NCBI GenBank assembly: GCA_036401335.1
Contig: DASWVC010000070.1
Span: forward strand, 1-8,038
DNA from: DASWVC01 sp036401335
Lineage (GTDB): Bacteria > Verrucomicrobiota > Verrucomicrobiia > Chthoniobacterales > JAFAMB01
Length of the DNA: 8,038 nt
Direction of reading: 5' to 3'
Shown: one piece after another, positions 1-6,210 of the stretch
Position numbering within the stretch: position 1 is the stretch's first letter
Layout: the number at the start of each line of letters is the position of its first letter
Translations under genes and position numbers: made by a program
The notes under the pieces: generated by a model
The model's database searches: none
Seen by the model: the letters and a program-made list of their open reading frames with translations, nothing else
What the model was told of the DNA's origin: nothing

Positions 1-1449
1 CTTGACGAGTCAAAGTACGGCACCTTTGCGGAGATTGGTGCCGGCCAGGAAGTCGCCCGCCAGTTTTTCCAGGCCGGCGGAGCAGCTGGCACGATCGCAA
101 AGACGATCTCCGCTTACGACATGAAGTTCAGCGACGAGATCTACGGCAAGGTCGGTCGCTACGTTTCGCGGCAGCGCCTTGAGCTCATGCTCGAGCATGA
201 GTACCAGCTTCTGCTCGAACGCCTCGAAACCACCCGAGGCGACCGCACTTCCTTTTTTGTCTTTGCCGACACGGTGGCAGCCAAAGGGTTTAAAGGCACG
301 AACGAATGCCACGGTTGGATGGGCGTGCGCTTCCAAGCCCAGCCCCACACGCCGCCCAGTGACGTGATCCTCCACGTGAGGATGTGGGACCAGGAAAACA
401 TCCTGCAGCAACACGCGCTCGGCGTGTTCGGAGTAAACCTGGTCTATGGAGCCTTCTATTTCCTCCAGGATCAGGATGAGTTCATCCGTTCTCTGGCCGA
501 TCACCTGTCGGGGGAGCGGATCGAGGTGGACATGATCCATTTTGCCGGGCCCCTCTTCTGCGACGTCGACAACCGGGTGATGAGCCTGAAGCTGGTGGAA
601 CACGGGCTGACCAACGCGGTCATGTTTGGCCCTGGCGGCGATGTCCTTCAGCCCTCGGAAATTCTCTACAAAAAGGCCATCCTGGTCGAACGCGGAAGCT
701 TCCGGCCCATCACGCTCGTGAGCGAGGACATGATGCGTTGCGCACTCGCGCAGTTTGTTCAGGAACCGGTGCTCAAAGGCGTGGACGTCGTGGTGCTGCT
801 GGAAATCACGATGCTGAATTTGCGGGCCTCGGGAACACTCGACCACGCAGATTTTCTAGCCCGGGTGGACACGCTCGCCGCTTTGGGGCATCACGTGCTC
901 ATCTCCAATTACTTGGAGTTTTACCGGTTGATAGCTTACTTCCGGCGCTACACCAAGCAGATGGTGGGAGTCGCGCTCGGCATCAACAACCTGCTCGAGG
1001 TGTTTAACGAAAAGTATTACGAAAACCTCGACGGGGGAATCCTGGAGTCTTTTGGCCGGCTGTTTCGAAACGCCGTCAAGCTTTACGTCTACCCGATGCA
1101 GAAAGCTTCCTTCGACCGGTATTGCTCGCCGGCCGCGGCCCAGGCCCCGCTCCCGGGGGCGTCGGCACAACCGCAAGGGGTCGCCGATTGGATTCGCGCG
1201 AGCAACGTTCAAGTCAACGCGTCCTTGCGGAATCTGTACGCCTATTTGCTCGAGAACCATTACGTCACCTCGGTCGTCGGAGTCAACCCGGCGGTCATGG
1301 ACATCTTTTCGCGGGATGTGCTCGCGAAAATTCAGAGCGGTCAACCCGGATGGGAGCAGATGGTTCCGGCGCGGGTCACGGACATTATCAAGGCACGGCG
1401 CCTCTTCGGATACAACCGCTCGGGGACCCCCGCGCTGCAAACTCCGTAG
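1..1449 (+). CDS. Conserved protein of unknown function, 3' part (N-terminus outside window)
   Basis: The reading frame is open from base 1, well upstream of the first ATG at 121, so the gene is cut by the window edge. 482 codons are visible before TAG at 1447-1449. The visible start reads LDESKYGTFAEIGAGQEVAR, a beginning I associate with a conserved bacterial family of roughly 480-500 residues, so only a short N-terminal piece is probably missing. Conserved-looking blocks include FFVFADTVAA, GWMGVRFQ, HVRMWDQEN, GVNLVYGAFY, EVDMIHFAGP, NRVMSLKLVEHGLTNAVMF, LVERGSFRP, LISNYLEFYRL, GGILESFGRLF, LRNLYAYLLEN and FSRDVLAKI. Homologues are, from memory, sometimes auto-labelled TonB-dependent receptor; nothing here supports that, since there is no beta-barrel pattern and the visible part looks soluble. 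A low-complexity Ala/Pro/Gln-rich insert lies at about 1125-1185. No function can be assigned. The gene is convergent with the downstream HD-domain gene. Confidence 0.85.
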   Translation, partial: LDESKYGTFAEIGAGQEVARQFFQAGGAAGTIAKTISAYDMKFSDEIYGKVGRYVSRQRLELMLEHEYQLLLERLETTRGDRTSFFVFADTVAAKGFKGTNECHGWMGVRFQAQPHTPPSDVILHVRMWDQENILQQHALGVFGVNLVYGAFYFLQDQDEFIRSLADHLSGERIEVDMIHFAGPLFCDVDNRVMSLKLVEHGLTNAVMFGPGGDVLQPSEILYKKAILVERGSFRPITLVSEDMMRCALAQFVQEPVLKGVDVVVLLEITMLNLRASGTLDHADFLARVDTLAALGHHVLISNYLEFYRLIAYFRRYTKQMVGVALGINNLLEVFNEKYYENLDGGILESFGRLFRNAVKLYVYPMQKASFDRYCSPAAAQAPLPGASAQPQGVADWIRASNVQVNASLRNLYAYLLENHYVTSVVGVNPAVMDIFSRDVLAKIQSGQPGWEQMVPARVTDIIKARRLFGYNRSGTPALQTP

Positions 1450-1467
1450 CCGGCCGCCGCGGCCGGC
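1449..1467. terminator. GC-rich hairpin after the first gene
   Basis: The sequence GCCGGCCGC-C-GCGGCCGGC is an almost perfect inverted repeat that begins on the last base of the TAG stop codon. It would fold into a stem of 7 to 8 GC pairs with a 3 to 5 base loop. No run of T follows on either strand, so intrinsic termination is uncertain. Its position between two convergent genes makes a transcript-end or mRNA-stabilising role reasonable. Confidence 0.45.
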
Positions 1468-1511
1468 CTGGATGAAGCGGGCCGAGGAGAGCGCCGTTTG
1501 CACGCTCACGC

Positions 1512-2012
1512 TCAGCGGTGCGGTGGGCGTGGACCGACCGGAGGAATCTGCAGGGCGAGGCGGCGTCCAAGTTCGGTGCTCATCAGGCGCACCGCCGGTT
1601 GGGTTCGCACCCGGACCAGGTCCAGGCGATCCCCATCCCAGCACGCACCAATGGTCGGGTCCTCGCTCAGATCACCGTTGGTGTGGCGCAGGCAGGCGTG
1701 CCGGAGTTGTTCAAAGGCAGCATCGGCCAGGTCGAACCAAGTGCCTCGAAGCGTGGCCGCGTACCCGGCGGCACGGGGGCCGTGGTCGGGGTCCCAACCG
1801 TCGTTCACCCTCTGCGAATCGTGGAGAACGGCGAAAAGCCGCACAACGTCCTGGTTGGCTCCGTTGTGCGCGGCGATCTTCAACCCGTTGCGCTCCACCT
1901 GTTCCCAGTGCGTCGGGCCGTGGATCGAGTCGGGACCACAGGCGAACTGGGCACTGACGTGCCGCCAGAGCTCTGCGTAGTTTGTCTTCATCGGCGGGTT
2001 GATGCATGCCAT
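1512..2012 (-). CDS. HD-domain phosphohydrolase-like protein
   Basis: The 166-residue product has the order of histidines and aspartates expected of a compact HD-superfamily metal-dependent phosphohydrolase. H31 and H35 lie in IHGPTHW, the HD doublet is H64-D65 in AVLHDSQRVND, H77 lies in DPDHGPRAAG, H110 in CLRHTNG, and late aspartates D126, D128 and D131 in ACWDGDRLDLVRV. The family usually hydrolyses phosphomonoesters or phosphodiesters, often of nucleotides; no substrate can be inferred here. No signal peptide or membrane segment is evident. The start could be the ATG at 2012 or the in-frame ATG seven codons in (1991, MKTNYAELW); neither has a clear ribosome binding site. The gene is divergent from the toxin-antitoxin module and convergent with the first gene. 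The stop is TGA at 1512-1514, and the last 15 or so residues are proline/arginine-rich. Confidence 0.8.
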   Translation of the reverse strand: MACINPPMKTNYAELWRHVSAQFACGPDSIHGPTHWEQVERNGLKIAAHNGANQDVVRLFAVLHDSQRVNDGWDPDHGPRAAGYAATLRGTWFDLADAAFEQLRHACLRHTNGDLSEDPTIGACWDGDRLDLVRVRTQPAVRLMSTELGRRLALQIPPVGPRPPHR

Positions 2013-2070
2013 TCCGGCGCCAAAGGTGAACGGACACCGTCAAAGGCAGTCGGCGTACGGTCGGCTCGGA

Positions 2071-2088
2071 GTTATAACCCGTTAACGG
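2071..2088. promoter_or_regulatory. Two abutting palindromes in a divergent spacer
   Basis: GTTATAAC (2071-2078) and CCGTTAACGG (2079-2088) are each perfect palindromes and lie directly next to one another. They sit about 60 bases upstream of the HD-domain gene start and about 105 bases upstream of the antitoxin start. On the minus strand GTTATAAC contains a TATAAC that could be a -10 element for the HD gene, but the nearest -35-like TTGTAC is about 20 bases away, longer than normal. An operator for a dimeric regulator is plausible but unproven. Confidence 0.3.
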
Positions 2089-2134
2089 CGGCCTTGGTAC
2101 AAAATACACGGAAAACTCTGCCCTTGAACCTCGC

Positions 2135-2163
2135 TTGCGCGCCAACCAGGAGCGTGTTTATAT
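2135..2163 (+). promoter_or_regulatory. Predicted promoter of the toxin-antitoxin module
   Basis: A sigma70-like pair is seen: TTGCGC at 2135-2140 and TTATAT at 2158-2163, with a 17-base spacer. Transcription would begin near 2170, inside the inverted repeat at 2165-2185, as expected for an autorepressed toxin-antitoxin promoter. The leader to the antitoxin ATG would be only about 20 bases, with no Shine-Dalgarno sequence. Confidence 0.4.
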
Positions 2164-2164
2164 C

Positions 2165-2185
2165 AACCAGTCAAACCGACTGGTT
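2165..2185. promoter_or_regulatory. Operator-like inverted repeat upstream of antitoxin
   Basis: AACCAGTC and GACTGGTT are perfect 8-base inverted arms separated by 5 bases. The repeat ends 6 bases before the antitoxin ATG and overlaps the predicted transcription start. Type II antitoxins commonly bind such sites to repress their own operon, which is the likeliest role. A hairpin in the 5' leader is the alternative. Confidence 0.55.
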
Positions 2186-2191
2186 CATTGT

Positions 2192-2437
2192 ATGCGCGAG
2201 ATCCAGGCTTCTGAAGCGAAAATCCACCTGCCCCAACTCCTCGACGACATCGAACGCGGCGAAACAATCGTCATCACCCGGCACGGACGGGCCATTGCCC
2301 GCTTGGTACCTGAGGAGACGGTGCGCCGCCACGACCGCTGCGCCGCGGTCGAACGGCTGAAAGCACTGCGCGCGACAATGCCCCAGGTGCGATTGACGGA
2401 ACTCCTTGAGATGCGCCATGAAGGACACAAATACTGA
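2192..2437 (+). CDS. Type II antitoxin, Phd/YefM-like
   Basis: This 81-residue protein starts MREIQASEAKIHLPQLLDDI and continues ERGETIVITRHGRAIARLVP, the typical N-terminal DNA-binding fold of Phd/YefM antitoxins (short strand, helix, then an ITRHGRxxARL hairpin). The charged C-terminal half, from about residue 42, would wrap around and inhibit the partner toxin. I chose the ATG at 2192 because the family begins right there; an in-frame TTG at 2135 would add 19 unrelated residues that overlap the promoter and operator. Its TGA overlaps the ATG of the PIN-domain gene by one base (TGATG), so the two are translationally coupled. It probably represses its own promoter through the inverted repeat just upstream. 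Confidence 0.88.
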   Translation: MREIQASEAKIHLPQLLDDIERGETIVITRHGRAIARLVPEETVRRHDRCAAVERLKALRATMPQVRLTELLEMRHEGHKY

Positions 2438-2832
2438 TGCCCTTCGTCGTTGATGCCTCTGTTGCCGGATCGTGGCTCCTGCCGGATGAAGGTCATCCCG
2501 AGGCACTCCACCCACTCGACCGGCTCAAGGAGGAGGAGGCTTTTGTTCCCGCCCTGCTCTGGTTTGAGGTCCGGAACCTGTTGTTGGCCAACGAACGCCG
2601 TCAGCGGATCACACCGGCCCAGACAGCGGCTGCCCTGAGCCTCTTCCAGGGATTACCCCTGCAAGTTGATGGCCAACCTGACAGCGACACAACCTTGCAG
2701 CTCGCCCGCGATCACCGGTTGACCGTCTATGACGCCGTTTACCTGGAACTCGCCGTCCGGCGGCGCCTGCCGTTGTTCACCTTCGATGGCCAACTCGCAG
2801 CGGCTGCAAAGCGCCTGTCTCTGCGCGCCTGA
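2437..2832 (+). CDS. vapC: PIN-domain toxin, VapC-like ribonuclease
   Basis: The 131-residue product has the length and acidic residues of a VapC toxin: D6 in FVVDASVAGSW, E44 in LWFEVRNLL, D99 in TVYDAVYLELA and D117 in LFTFDGQLAAAA. These four positions form the Mg2+/Mn2+ site of PIN-domain endoribonucleases, which in the VapC family cut specific tRNAs or rRNA to arrest growth. The catalytic set looks complete, so the toxin is probably functional. An AAGGA at 2421-2425, 11 bases upstream, could serve as ribosome binding site, but the overlap with the antitoxin stop suggests coupled translation. The antitoxin partner is Phd/YefM-like rather than AbrB-like VapB, a pairing seen in many bacteria. 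The RNA target cannot be read from sequence. Confidence 0.88.
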   Translation: MPFVVDASVAGSWLLPDEGHPEALHPLDRLKEEEAFVPALLWFEVRNLLLANERRQRITPAQTAAALSLFQGLPLQVDGQPDSDTTLQLARDHRLTVYDAVYLELAVRRRLPLFTFDGQLAAAAKRLSLRA

Positions 2833-2850
2833 CGCCGCGCCGCGACCCGT

Positions 2851-3387
2851 TTACCGGGCCGGCAGATCGAACGTCCAGTCGCCGGGAAACGGGCCTGGCG
2901 ACCGGTTGCCGCCGGCAACGCCGAGGTCCACGAATGCCCCGTGCCACCGATCCCCGTCGGCCTTGATCTGGACCAGCGTGACCGGCAGCCCGAACCGGCG
3001 CGGCCCCACGCTGCCCGGGTTGCAATAAAGCACGCCGTCCCGCACCTCGACCCGTGGACGGTGCGAATGCCCGGAAATAACCATCCCGATGCCCGCCGTG
3101 CGAGGGTTGAGGTCGAGTTGGTCAAGAACGTGCAGCGCATAAACCAGCACGCCGTTTACGAGAAAAAGGTCGTTCGCCGGCAGGTTGAGCGCCGGACCGT
3201 CCACGTTACCGGCGACCGCGAGCGTCGGGGCAAAGCCACGCAGCCAGTGCAGCACCCTGGCCGTGCCGACGTCCCCGGCGTGCAGGACCAGATCAGCCCC
3301 TTGCACATAAGGCTCAACTTCGGGGCGCATCAAGCCGTGCGTGTCCGAAAGGACAACGAATTGCCGAACATCAGCGAACACGTGCAT
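2851..3387 (-). CDS. Metallophosphoesterase, YfcE/MJ0936-type phosphodiesterase
   Basis: The 178-residue product carries the full calcineurin-like metallophosphoesterase signature: D15 and H17 in LSDTHG, D39 in LHAGDVG, N61 in VAGNVD, H86 in VYALHVLD, and H107/H109 in ISGHSHRP, followed by NPGSVGPRRF. These residues bind the two metal ions, and all are present. Length and motif order match the small YfcE/MJ0936 class, cytoplasmic enzymes that hydrolyse phosphodiesters in vitro and whose natural substrates are mostly unknown. The ATG at 3387 is used because the catalytic core starts a few residues later; there is no Shine-Dalgarno sequence, and a GTG two codons in is also possible. The gene is convergent with the PIN toxin gene (18-base gap) and divergent from the CPBP operon, sharing an upstream region with an unusual inverted repeat. 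Confidence 0.9.
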   Translation of the reverse strand: MHVFADVRQFVVLSDTHGLMRPEVEPYVQGADLVLHAGDVGTARVLHWLRGFAPTLAVAGNVDGPALNLPANDLFLVNGVLVYALHVLDQLDLNPRTAGIGMVISGHSHRPRVEVRDGVLYCNPGSVGPRRFGLPVTLVQIKADGDRWHGAFVDLGVAGGNRSPGPFPGDWTFDLPAR

Positions 3388-3394
3388 CGCGGGT

Positions 3395-3508
3395 CAAAGA
3401 ATGCCACCGGTCAAAAGATGCCACGAGCTGACGAATCACCTGAGGGGAGGGGGGTCGGATGGTCCTGCGCTTCCATTTGTGGCATTTTTTGATCCGTGGC
3501 ATTCTTTG
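3395..3508. repeat. 30-bp imperfect inverted repeat built from four TGCCAC motifs
   Basis: The left arm (3395-3424) and the reverse complement of the right arm (3479-3508) agree at 27 of 30 positions. Each arm contains two direct copies, 17 bases apart, of a motif close to TCAAA(A/G)(A/G)ATGCCAC, so four copies occur in mirror arrangement around a 54-base centre. The array fills most of the gap between the divergent metallophosphoesterase and CPBP genes; its left arm begins only 8 bases from the metallophosphoesterase ATG. It could be a four-site operator controlling both promoters, a long stem in a leader RNA, or a small dispersed element. The centre contains a G-rich run (GAGGGGAGGGGGG). 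Confidence 0.75.
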
Positions 3509-3536
3509 CTTCCTTTCCACGACCTTCCGTTTCACC

Positions 3537-4346
3537 ATGAGTTATCCCGTTCTGTTAATTGCCGCGCTGTTGACGGCGGTGAGCTTCGCCATCTACCTGC
3601 GCCTGTTCCGGTCGGTGTACACCGGACGCACGGGCAAGGTCGAGACGGAACCGTTGACCTGGGTGGACGTGGTGTTTGCCAGTGCGCTGATCCTTTACAT
3701 CGCGTTCCAGACGTTTGCGCACCTCGAGTCTACTGCCACCCCGAGCCCCAGCCACTTCTCCGGGCAGCAACTCATCATCGCAACCCTGACGTCGTGGACA
3801 TTGATTCTCGGGCCGGTCTTGATCTCCCTCCGGGCCCGCGGCATCCGGATCAGCCAGTTATTCGGGTTCAACCGCCTCCCGATCCTGCGGGTGCTGGCCT
3901 GGGGCGCCGCCCTGCTCTTTGCCGCGTTGCCGCTGATTTTCGGCAGCAGCGAAATCATCAGCCAGTGGCTCCAGAACGGAGCAGACCGTGAACCGCAGGA
4001 AATCATCCAGATTTTTCGGGACGCCACCCACGCCGACCAGCGCATCTCCATCATCCTGCTGGCGGTGGTGATTGCGCCGGTGGCCGAGGAACTCGTCTTT
4101 CGCGGTTACCTTTACACCGTGCTAAAGAAGTTTTTCGGCGGGCTCCCGTCCCTGGTGTTCACGGGTGTCCTGTTTGGTTTGGTGCACGTCAACGTTCCCG
4201 CTTTGCTGCCGCTTTTCCTATTGGGTTGCACTTTCACCATCGCCTACGAAGTCACGGGATCGCTCTTTGTCCCCATGGCCATGCACGCCTTGTTCAACGC
4301 GGTGAACCTGGTTGCCGTCCTGTTTTTTCCTCATGAAGCTGGCTGA
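3537..4346 (+). CDS. CPBP-family intramembrane metalloprotease (CAAX protease-like)
   Basis: The 269-residue product is a polytopic membrane protein with the three CPBP/Abi (Rce1-like) motifs: EELVFRGYLY (E184, E185, R189), FGLVHVN (H217) and HALFNAVN (H250, N254). These form the putative metal-dependent protease site. Hydrophobic segments lie at roughly residues 4-20, 45-60, 80-97, 115-135, 174-184, 205-217, 221-240 and 252-264. Bacterial members have been linked to peptide maturation, immunity or membrane-protein processing; nothing here identifies a substrate. The ATG at 3537 (MSYPVLLIAALL) was chosen because it begins at the first membrane segment; an upstream ATG at 3459 would add 26 residues encoded mostly inside the inverted-repeat region. 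It overlaps thiL by 14 bases and is the first gene of the operon. Confidence 0.85.
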   Translation: MSYPVLLIAALLTAVSFAIYLRLFRSVYTGRTGKVETEPLTWVDVVFASALILYIAFQTFAHLESTATPSPSHFSGQQLIIATLTSWTLILGPVLISLRARGIRISQLFGFNRLPILRVLAWGAALLFAALPLIFGSSEIISQWLQNGADREPQEIIQIFRDATHADQRISIILLAVVIAPVAEELVFRGYLYTVLKKFFGGLPSLVFTGVLFGLVHVNVPALLPLFLLGCTFTIAYEVTGSLFVPMAMHALFNAVNLVAVLFFPHEAG

Positions 4347-5226
4347 ACTGGGTGAAGATCGGGTGGTGGCTGCGCTGACCAAAGCGCTGCCGGTAGACGA
4401 ACGGGTGCTCGTGGCTGCGGGGGACGATTGCGCCGTGGTTCGGACCGCCGGGGAAATCCTTCTCCTCAAGACCGATTGCGTGATGGAGAACGTTCATTTC
4501 ACCCGGGACGCTTCGCCGCGGGCGGTTGGCTGGAAAGCTTTGTGCCGGGCCATCAGCGACACCGCCGCCATGGGCGGCAGACCCGGCGATGCGCTCATCA
4601 CCGTAGCGCTGCCCCCATCGTTGCCGCTGGCCTGGGCGCAGGGGTTGTATGCCGGTCTGCGGCGCGCCGCGACCGTTTACCACGTCAACCTGGTCGGCGG
4701 TGAAACGGCCCGCTCGCCGTCTCTGATCTTTGTTTCCGTCGCCCTGACCGGGTCCGTGCCGGGCGGCGGGTACGTGACGCGGGCCGGGGGAAAACCGGGC
4801 GATCAACTTTACGTGACGGGCAGCCTGGGCGGCTCCATCCGAGGACATCACCTGACCTTCCGGCCGCGTGTGGAGGAGGCGCTTTGGCTCAATGAGCACC
4901 TCGCGGTGCATGCCATGATGGACCTGAGCGACGGCCTCGCCAAGGATCTGCCCCGGCTGGCCCGGGCAAGTCAGACGGCGTATCGCCTTGACGTGGACCG
5001 CTTGCCTGTAAACCGAGGTTGCACCGTCGAGCAGGCATTGCAGGACGGGGAGGATTATGAACTGCTCTTTGCCGTTGCCAGGGAAGACGCGGTCGCCCTG
5101 GAAGCGGGTTGGCCAAAAGCGTTTCCCAGACTCACCTGCGTCGGTGAACTCTCCGCCGGTCGAGTCCGGGGCGCACGACGGGGCGGGTTCGACCATTTCG
5201 ATCCGCGAATCCAGAGCACCCCGTGA
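4333..5226 (+). CDS. thiL: Thiamine-monophosphate kinase ThiL
   Basis: ThiL phosphorylates thiamine monophosphate with ATP to the active cofactor thiamine diphosphate, the last step of the pathway. The 297-residue product shows the family blocks in order: AAGDDCAVV (D31-D32), KTDCVMENVHF (48-56), WKALCRAISDTAAMGGRPGD (67-86), VGGETAR (121-127), AGGKPGDQLYVTGSLGGS (151-168), MMDLSDGLAKDLPRLARAS (195-213) and DGEDYELLFAV (238-248). These aspartates bind Mg2+ and nucleotide. One difference from the common form is GGE at 122-124 where GGD is usual; the change is conservative, and activity is expected. The ATG at 4333 begins MKLAELGEDR, a typical ThiL start, inside the end of the CPBP gene; without a Shine-Dalgarno sequence it probably relies on translational coupling. 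It overlaps tsaE by four bases (GTGA). Confidence 0.95.
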   Translation: MKLAELGEDRVVAALTKALPVDERVLVAAGDDCAVVRTAGEILLLKTDCVMENVHFTRDASPRAVGWKALCRAISDTAAMGGRPGDALITVALPPSLPLAWAQGLYAGLRRAATVYHVNLVGGETARSPSLIFVSVALTGSVPGGGYVTRAGGKPGDQLYVTGSLGGSIRGHHLTFRPRVEEALWLNEHLAVHAMMDLSDGLAKDLPRLARASQTAYRLDVDRLPVNRGCTVEQALQDGEDYELLFAVAREDAVALEAGWPKAFPRLTCVGELSAGRVRGARRGGFDHFDPRIQSTP

Positions 5227-5630
5227 ACCAGCTTTGCGCCGGCCCTGAAGAAACCCGGCGCCTTGCCGCCGGTTTCGCCGCCTCCCTGCAGGCCGGCGAT
5301 GTGATTGCCCTCCATGGCGACCTGGGCGCCGGCAAAACGGAATTCGTGAAAGGATTGGTTGAAGGCCTTGGCAGCAATGACGCCGTTACCAGCCCGACCT
5401 TCACGCTGGTCCATGAGTACCATGGCGGGCGGCTGCCGGTGTACCACTTTGACTTTTACCGGTTGGACGGTGCCGCGGACCTGGACCTGATCGGTTACGA
5501 CGAGTGCCTTGGGGAACCTGGCGTGACGGTAATCGAATGGGCGGGCCGGTTCCCCGCACGACTGCCTGCGGTTACCCGGCACATCCGGTTGATTGTCCGG
5601 TCTGAGCACGAGCGGGAGGTAAACTGGTGA
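5223..5630 (+). CDS. tsaE: tRNA t6A modification ATPase TsaE
   Basis: TsaE is the small P-loop ATPase that works with TsaB and TsaD to transfer threonylcarbamoyl to A37 of ANN-decoding tRNAs. The 135-residue product has the family length and motifs: Walker A GDLGAGKT (32-39), SPTF (57-60), the YHFDFYRL block (74-81) and VIEWAGRF (103-110). It starts with GTG at 5223, sharing GTGA with the thiL stop, and ends TGA at 5628-5630, again sharing GTGA with the start of tsaB. These overlaps indicate one polycistronic mRNA with coupled translation. The ATPase motifs look intact. Confidence 0.95.
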   Translation: MNQLCAGPEETRRLAAGFAASLQAGDVIALHGDLGAGKTEFVKGLVEGLGSNDAVTSPTFTLVHEYHGGRLPVYHFDFYRLDGAADLDLIGYDECLGEPGVTVIEWAGRFPARLPAVTRHIRLIVRSEHEREVNW

Positions 5631-6205
5631 TTGAACTTGCCCTTGAGAACTCCACCGAGGAAGGCAGCCTTGCCTTGGCGGTTGAAACCGAGCCGCTTTG
5701 GACCGCCACCTTTCGGGGCGCCGGCCAGTTGGCCCTGGCGCTCGCCGGCGCACGCAAACGGGTGCCGCGTTTCGACCGCGTTGTCGTCGGGACCGGCCCC
5801 GGTTCTTACAGCGGCCTGCGCATCGCCGCGGCCACGGCGATCGGATTGGAAGCGGCTTTCGGGTGCGAGTTGGCCGGTTGCCTGTCCATTCTCGGGTTTG
5901 CCGGACAGGATTATGCGATCGCCGGGAACGCCCGGCGGGGAACGTTTTTCTTTGCCCGGGTTCGGGAGGGCCAGGTGGTCGACGGGCCCCGCCTCGTACC
6001 CACTGAAACGCTGGCCGGGCTGTGGACCGCACAACACGGGGTGCCAGGTTTTGCCGTCACCCCGTTGCCCGAGGGCTTGAACGCCGAGCGGCGTGCCCCG
6101 TCCGCACGTTACCTCCTGAGCCGCCGCTCGGCCTGGACGGACTCGGTCGAGCCTCGGTACCTCAAGGAACCGCACGTGACGACCCCGAAGACGGCCACGG
6201 GATAA
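5627..6205 (+). CDS. tsaB: t6A modification scaffold protein TsaB
   Basis: TsaB is the inactive ASKHA-fold partner of TsaD in the bacterial t6A complex (TsaB-TsaD-TsaE). The 192-residue protein starts MIELALENSTEEGSLAL, close to the usual ILAIDTST start with a Glu in place of the Asp, and carries GTGPGSYSGLRIAAATAIGL (55-74), the hallmark GPGSFTGLRIG region that forms the dimer helix. NARRGTFFFARV (101-112) corresponds to the family's DARR-like segment, and VEPRYLKEP (174-182) to its C-terminal signature. At 192 residues it is shorter than the E. coli protein (about 230), with a reduced C-terminal half, which is common. The GTG start at 5627 has a strong Shine-Dalgarno, GGGAGGT at 5614-5620, six bases away. 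It is the last gene of the operon; a REP-like hairpin lies six bases after its TAA. Confidence 0.93.
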   Translation: MIELALENSTEEGSLALAVETEPLWTATFRGAGQLALALAGARKRVPRFDRVVVGTGPGSYSGLRIAAATAIGLEAAFGCELAGCLSILGFAGQDYAIAGNARRGTFFFARVREGQVVDGPRLVPTETLAGLWTAQHGVPGFAVTPLPEGLNAERRAPSARYLLSRRSAWTDSVEPRYLKEPHVTTPKTATG

Positions 6206-6210
6206 CGGCG

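Noticed and set aside
10..846. Long open frame on the minus strand (278 codons)
   Set aside because: It lies wholly antisense to the conserved first gene, has no recognisable domain, and is explained by the high GC content and codon bias of the plus-strand gene.
1..1449. TonB-dependent receptor annotation for the first gene
   Set aside because: The protein has no plug/barrel pattern and looks soluble in the visible part; the label, recalled for homologues, is not supported by this sequence.
2135..2191. TTG start extending the antitoxin by 19 residues
   Set aside because: The extension covers the -35/-10 pair and the inverted repeat, and the Phd/YefM fold starts at the ATG at 2192.
1518..2360. 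Long plus-strand open frame (280 codons) across the HD gene and antitoxin start
   Set aside because: It is a GC-driven shadow of the HD-domain gene, runs through the promoter and operator region and into the antitoxin in another frame, and shows no family resemblance.
3432..3451. G-quadruplex in the centre of the intergenic inverted repeat
   Set aside because: The G-rich run lacks four well-separated G-tracts of three or more; at best a weak two-tetrad structure.
3459..3536. Upstream ATG extending the CPBP protein by 26 residues
   Set aside because: The added residues are encoded by the right arm of the intergenic inverted repeat; the first natural membrane segment begins just after the ATG at 3537. 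The choice is likely but not proven.
4294..5196. 300-codon minus-strand open frame opposite thiL
   Set aside because: It is antisense to a clear ThiL with all motifs; its composition is that of a shadow frame and no domain is visible.
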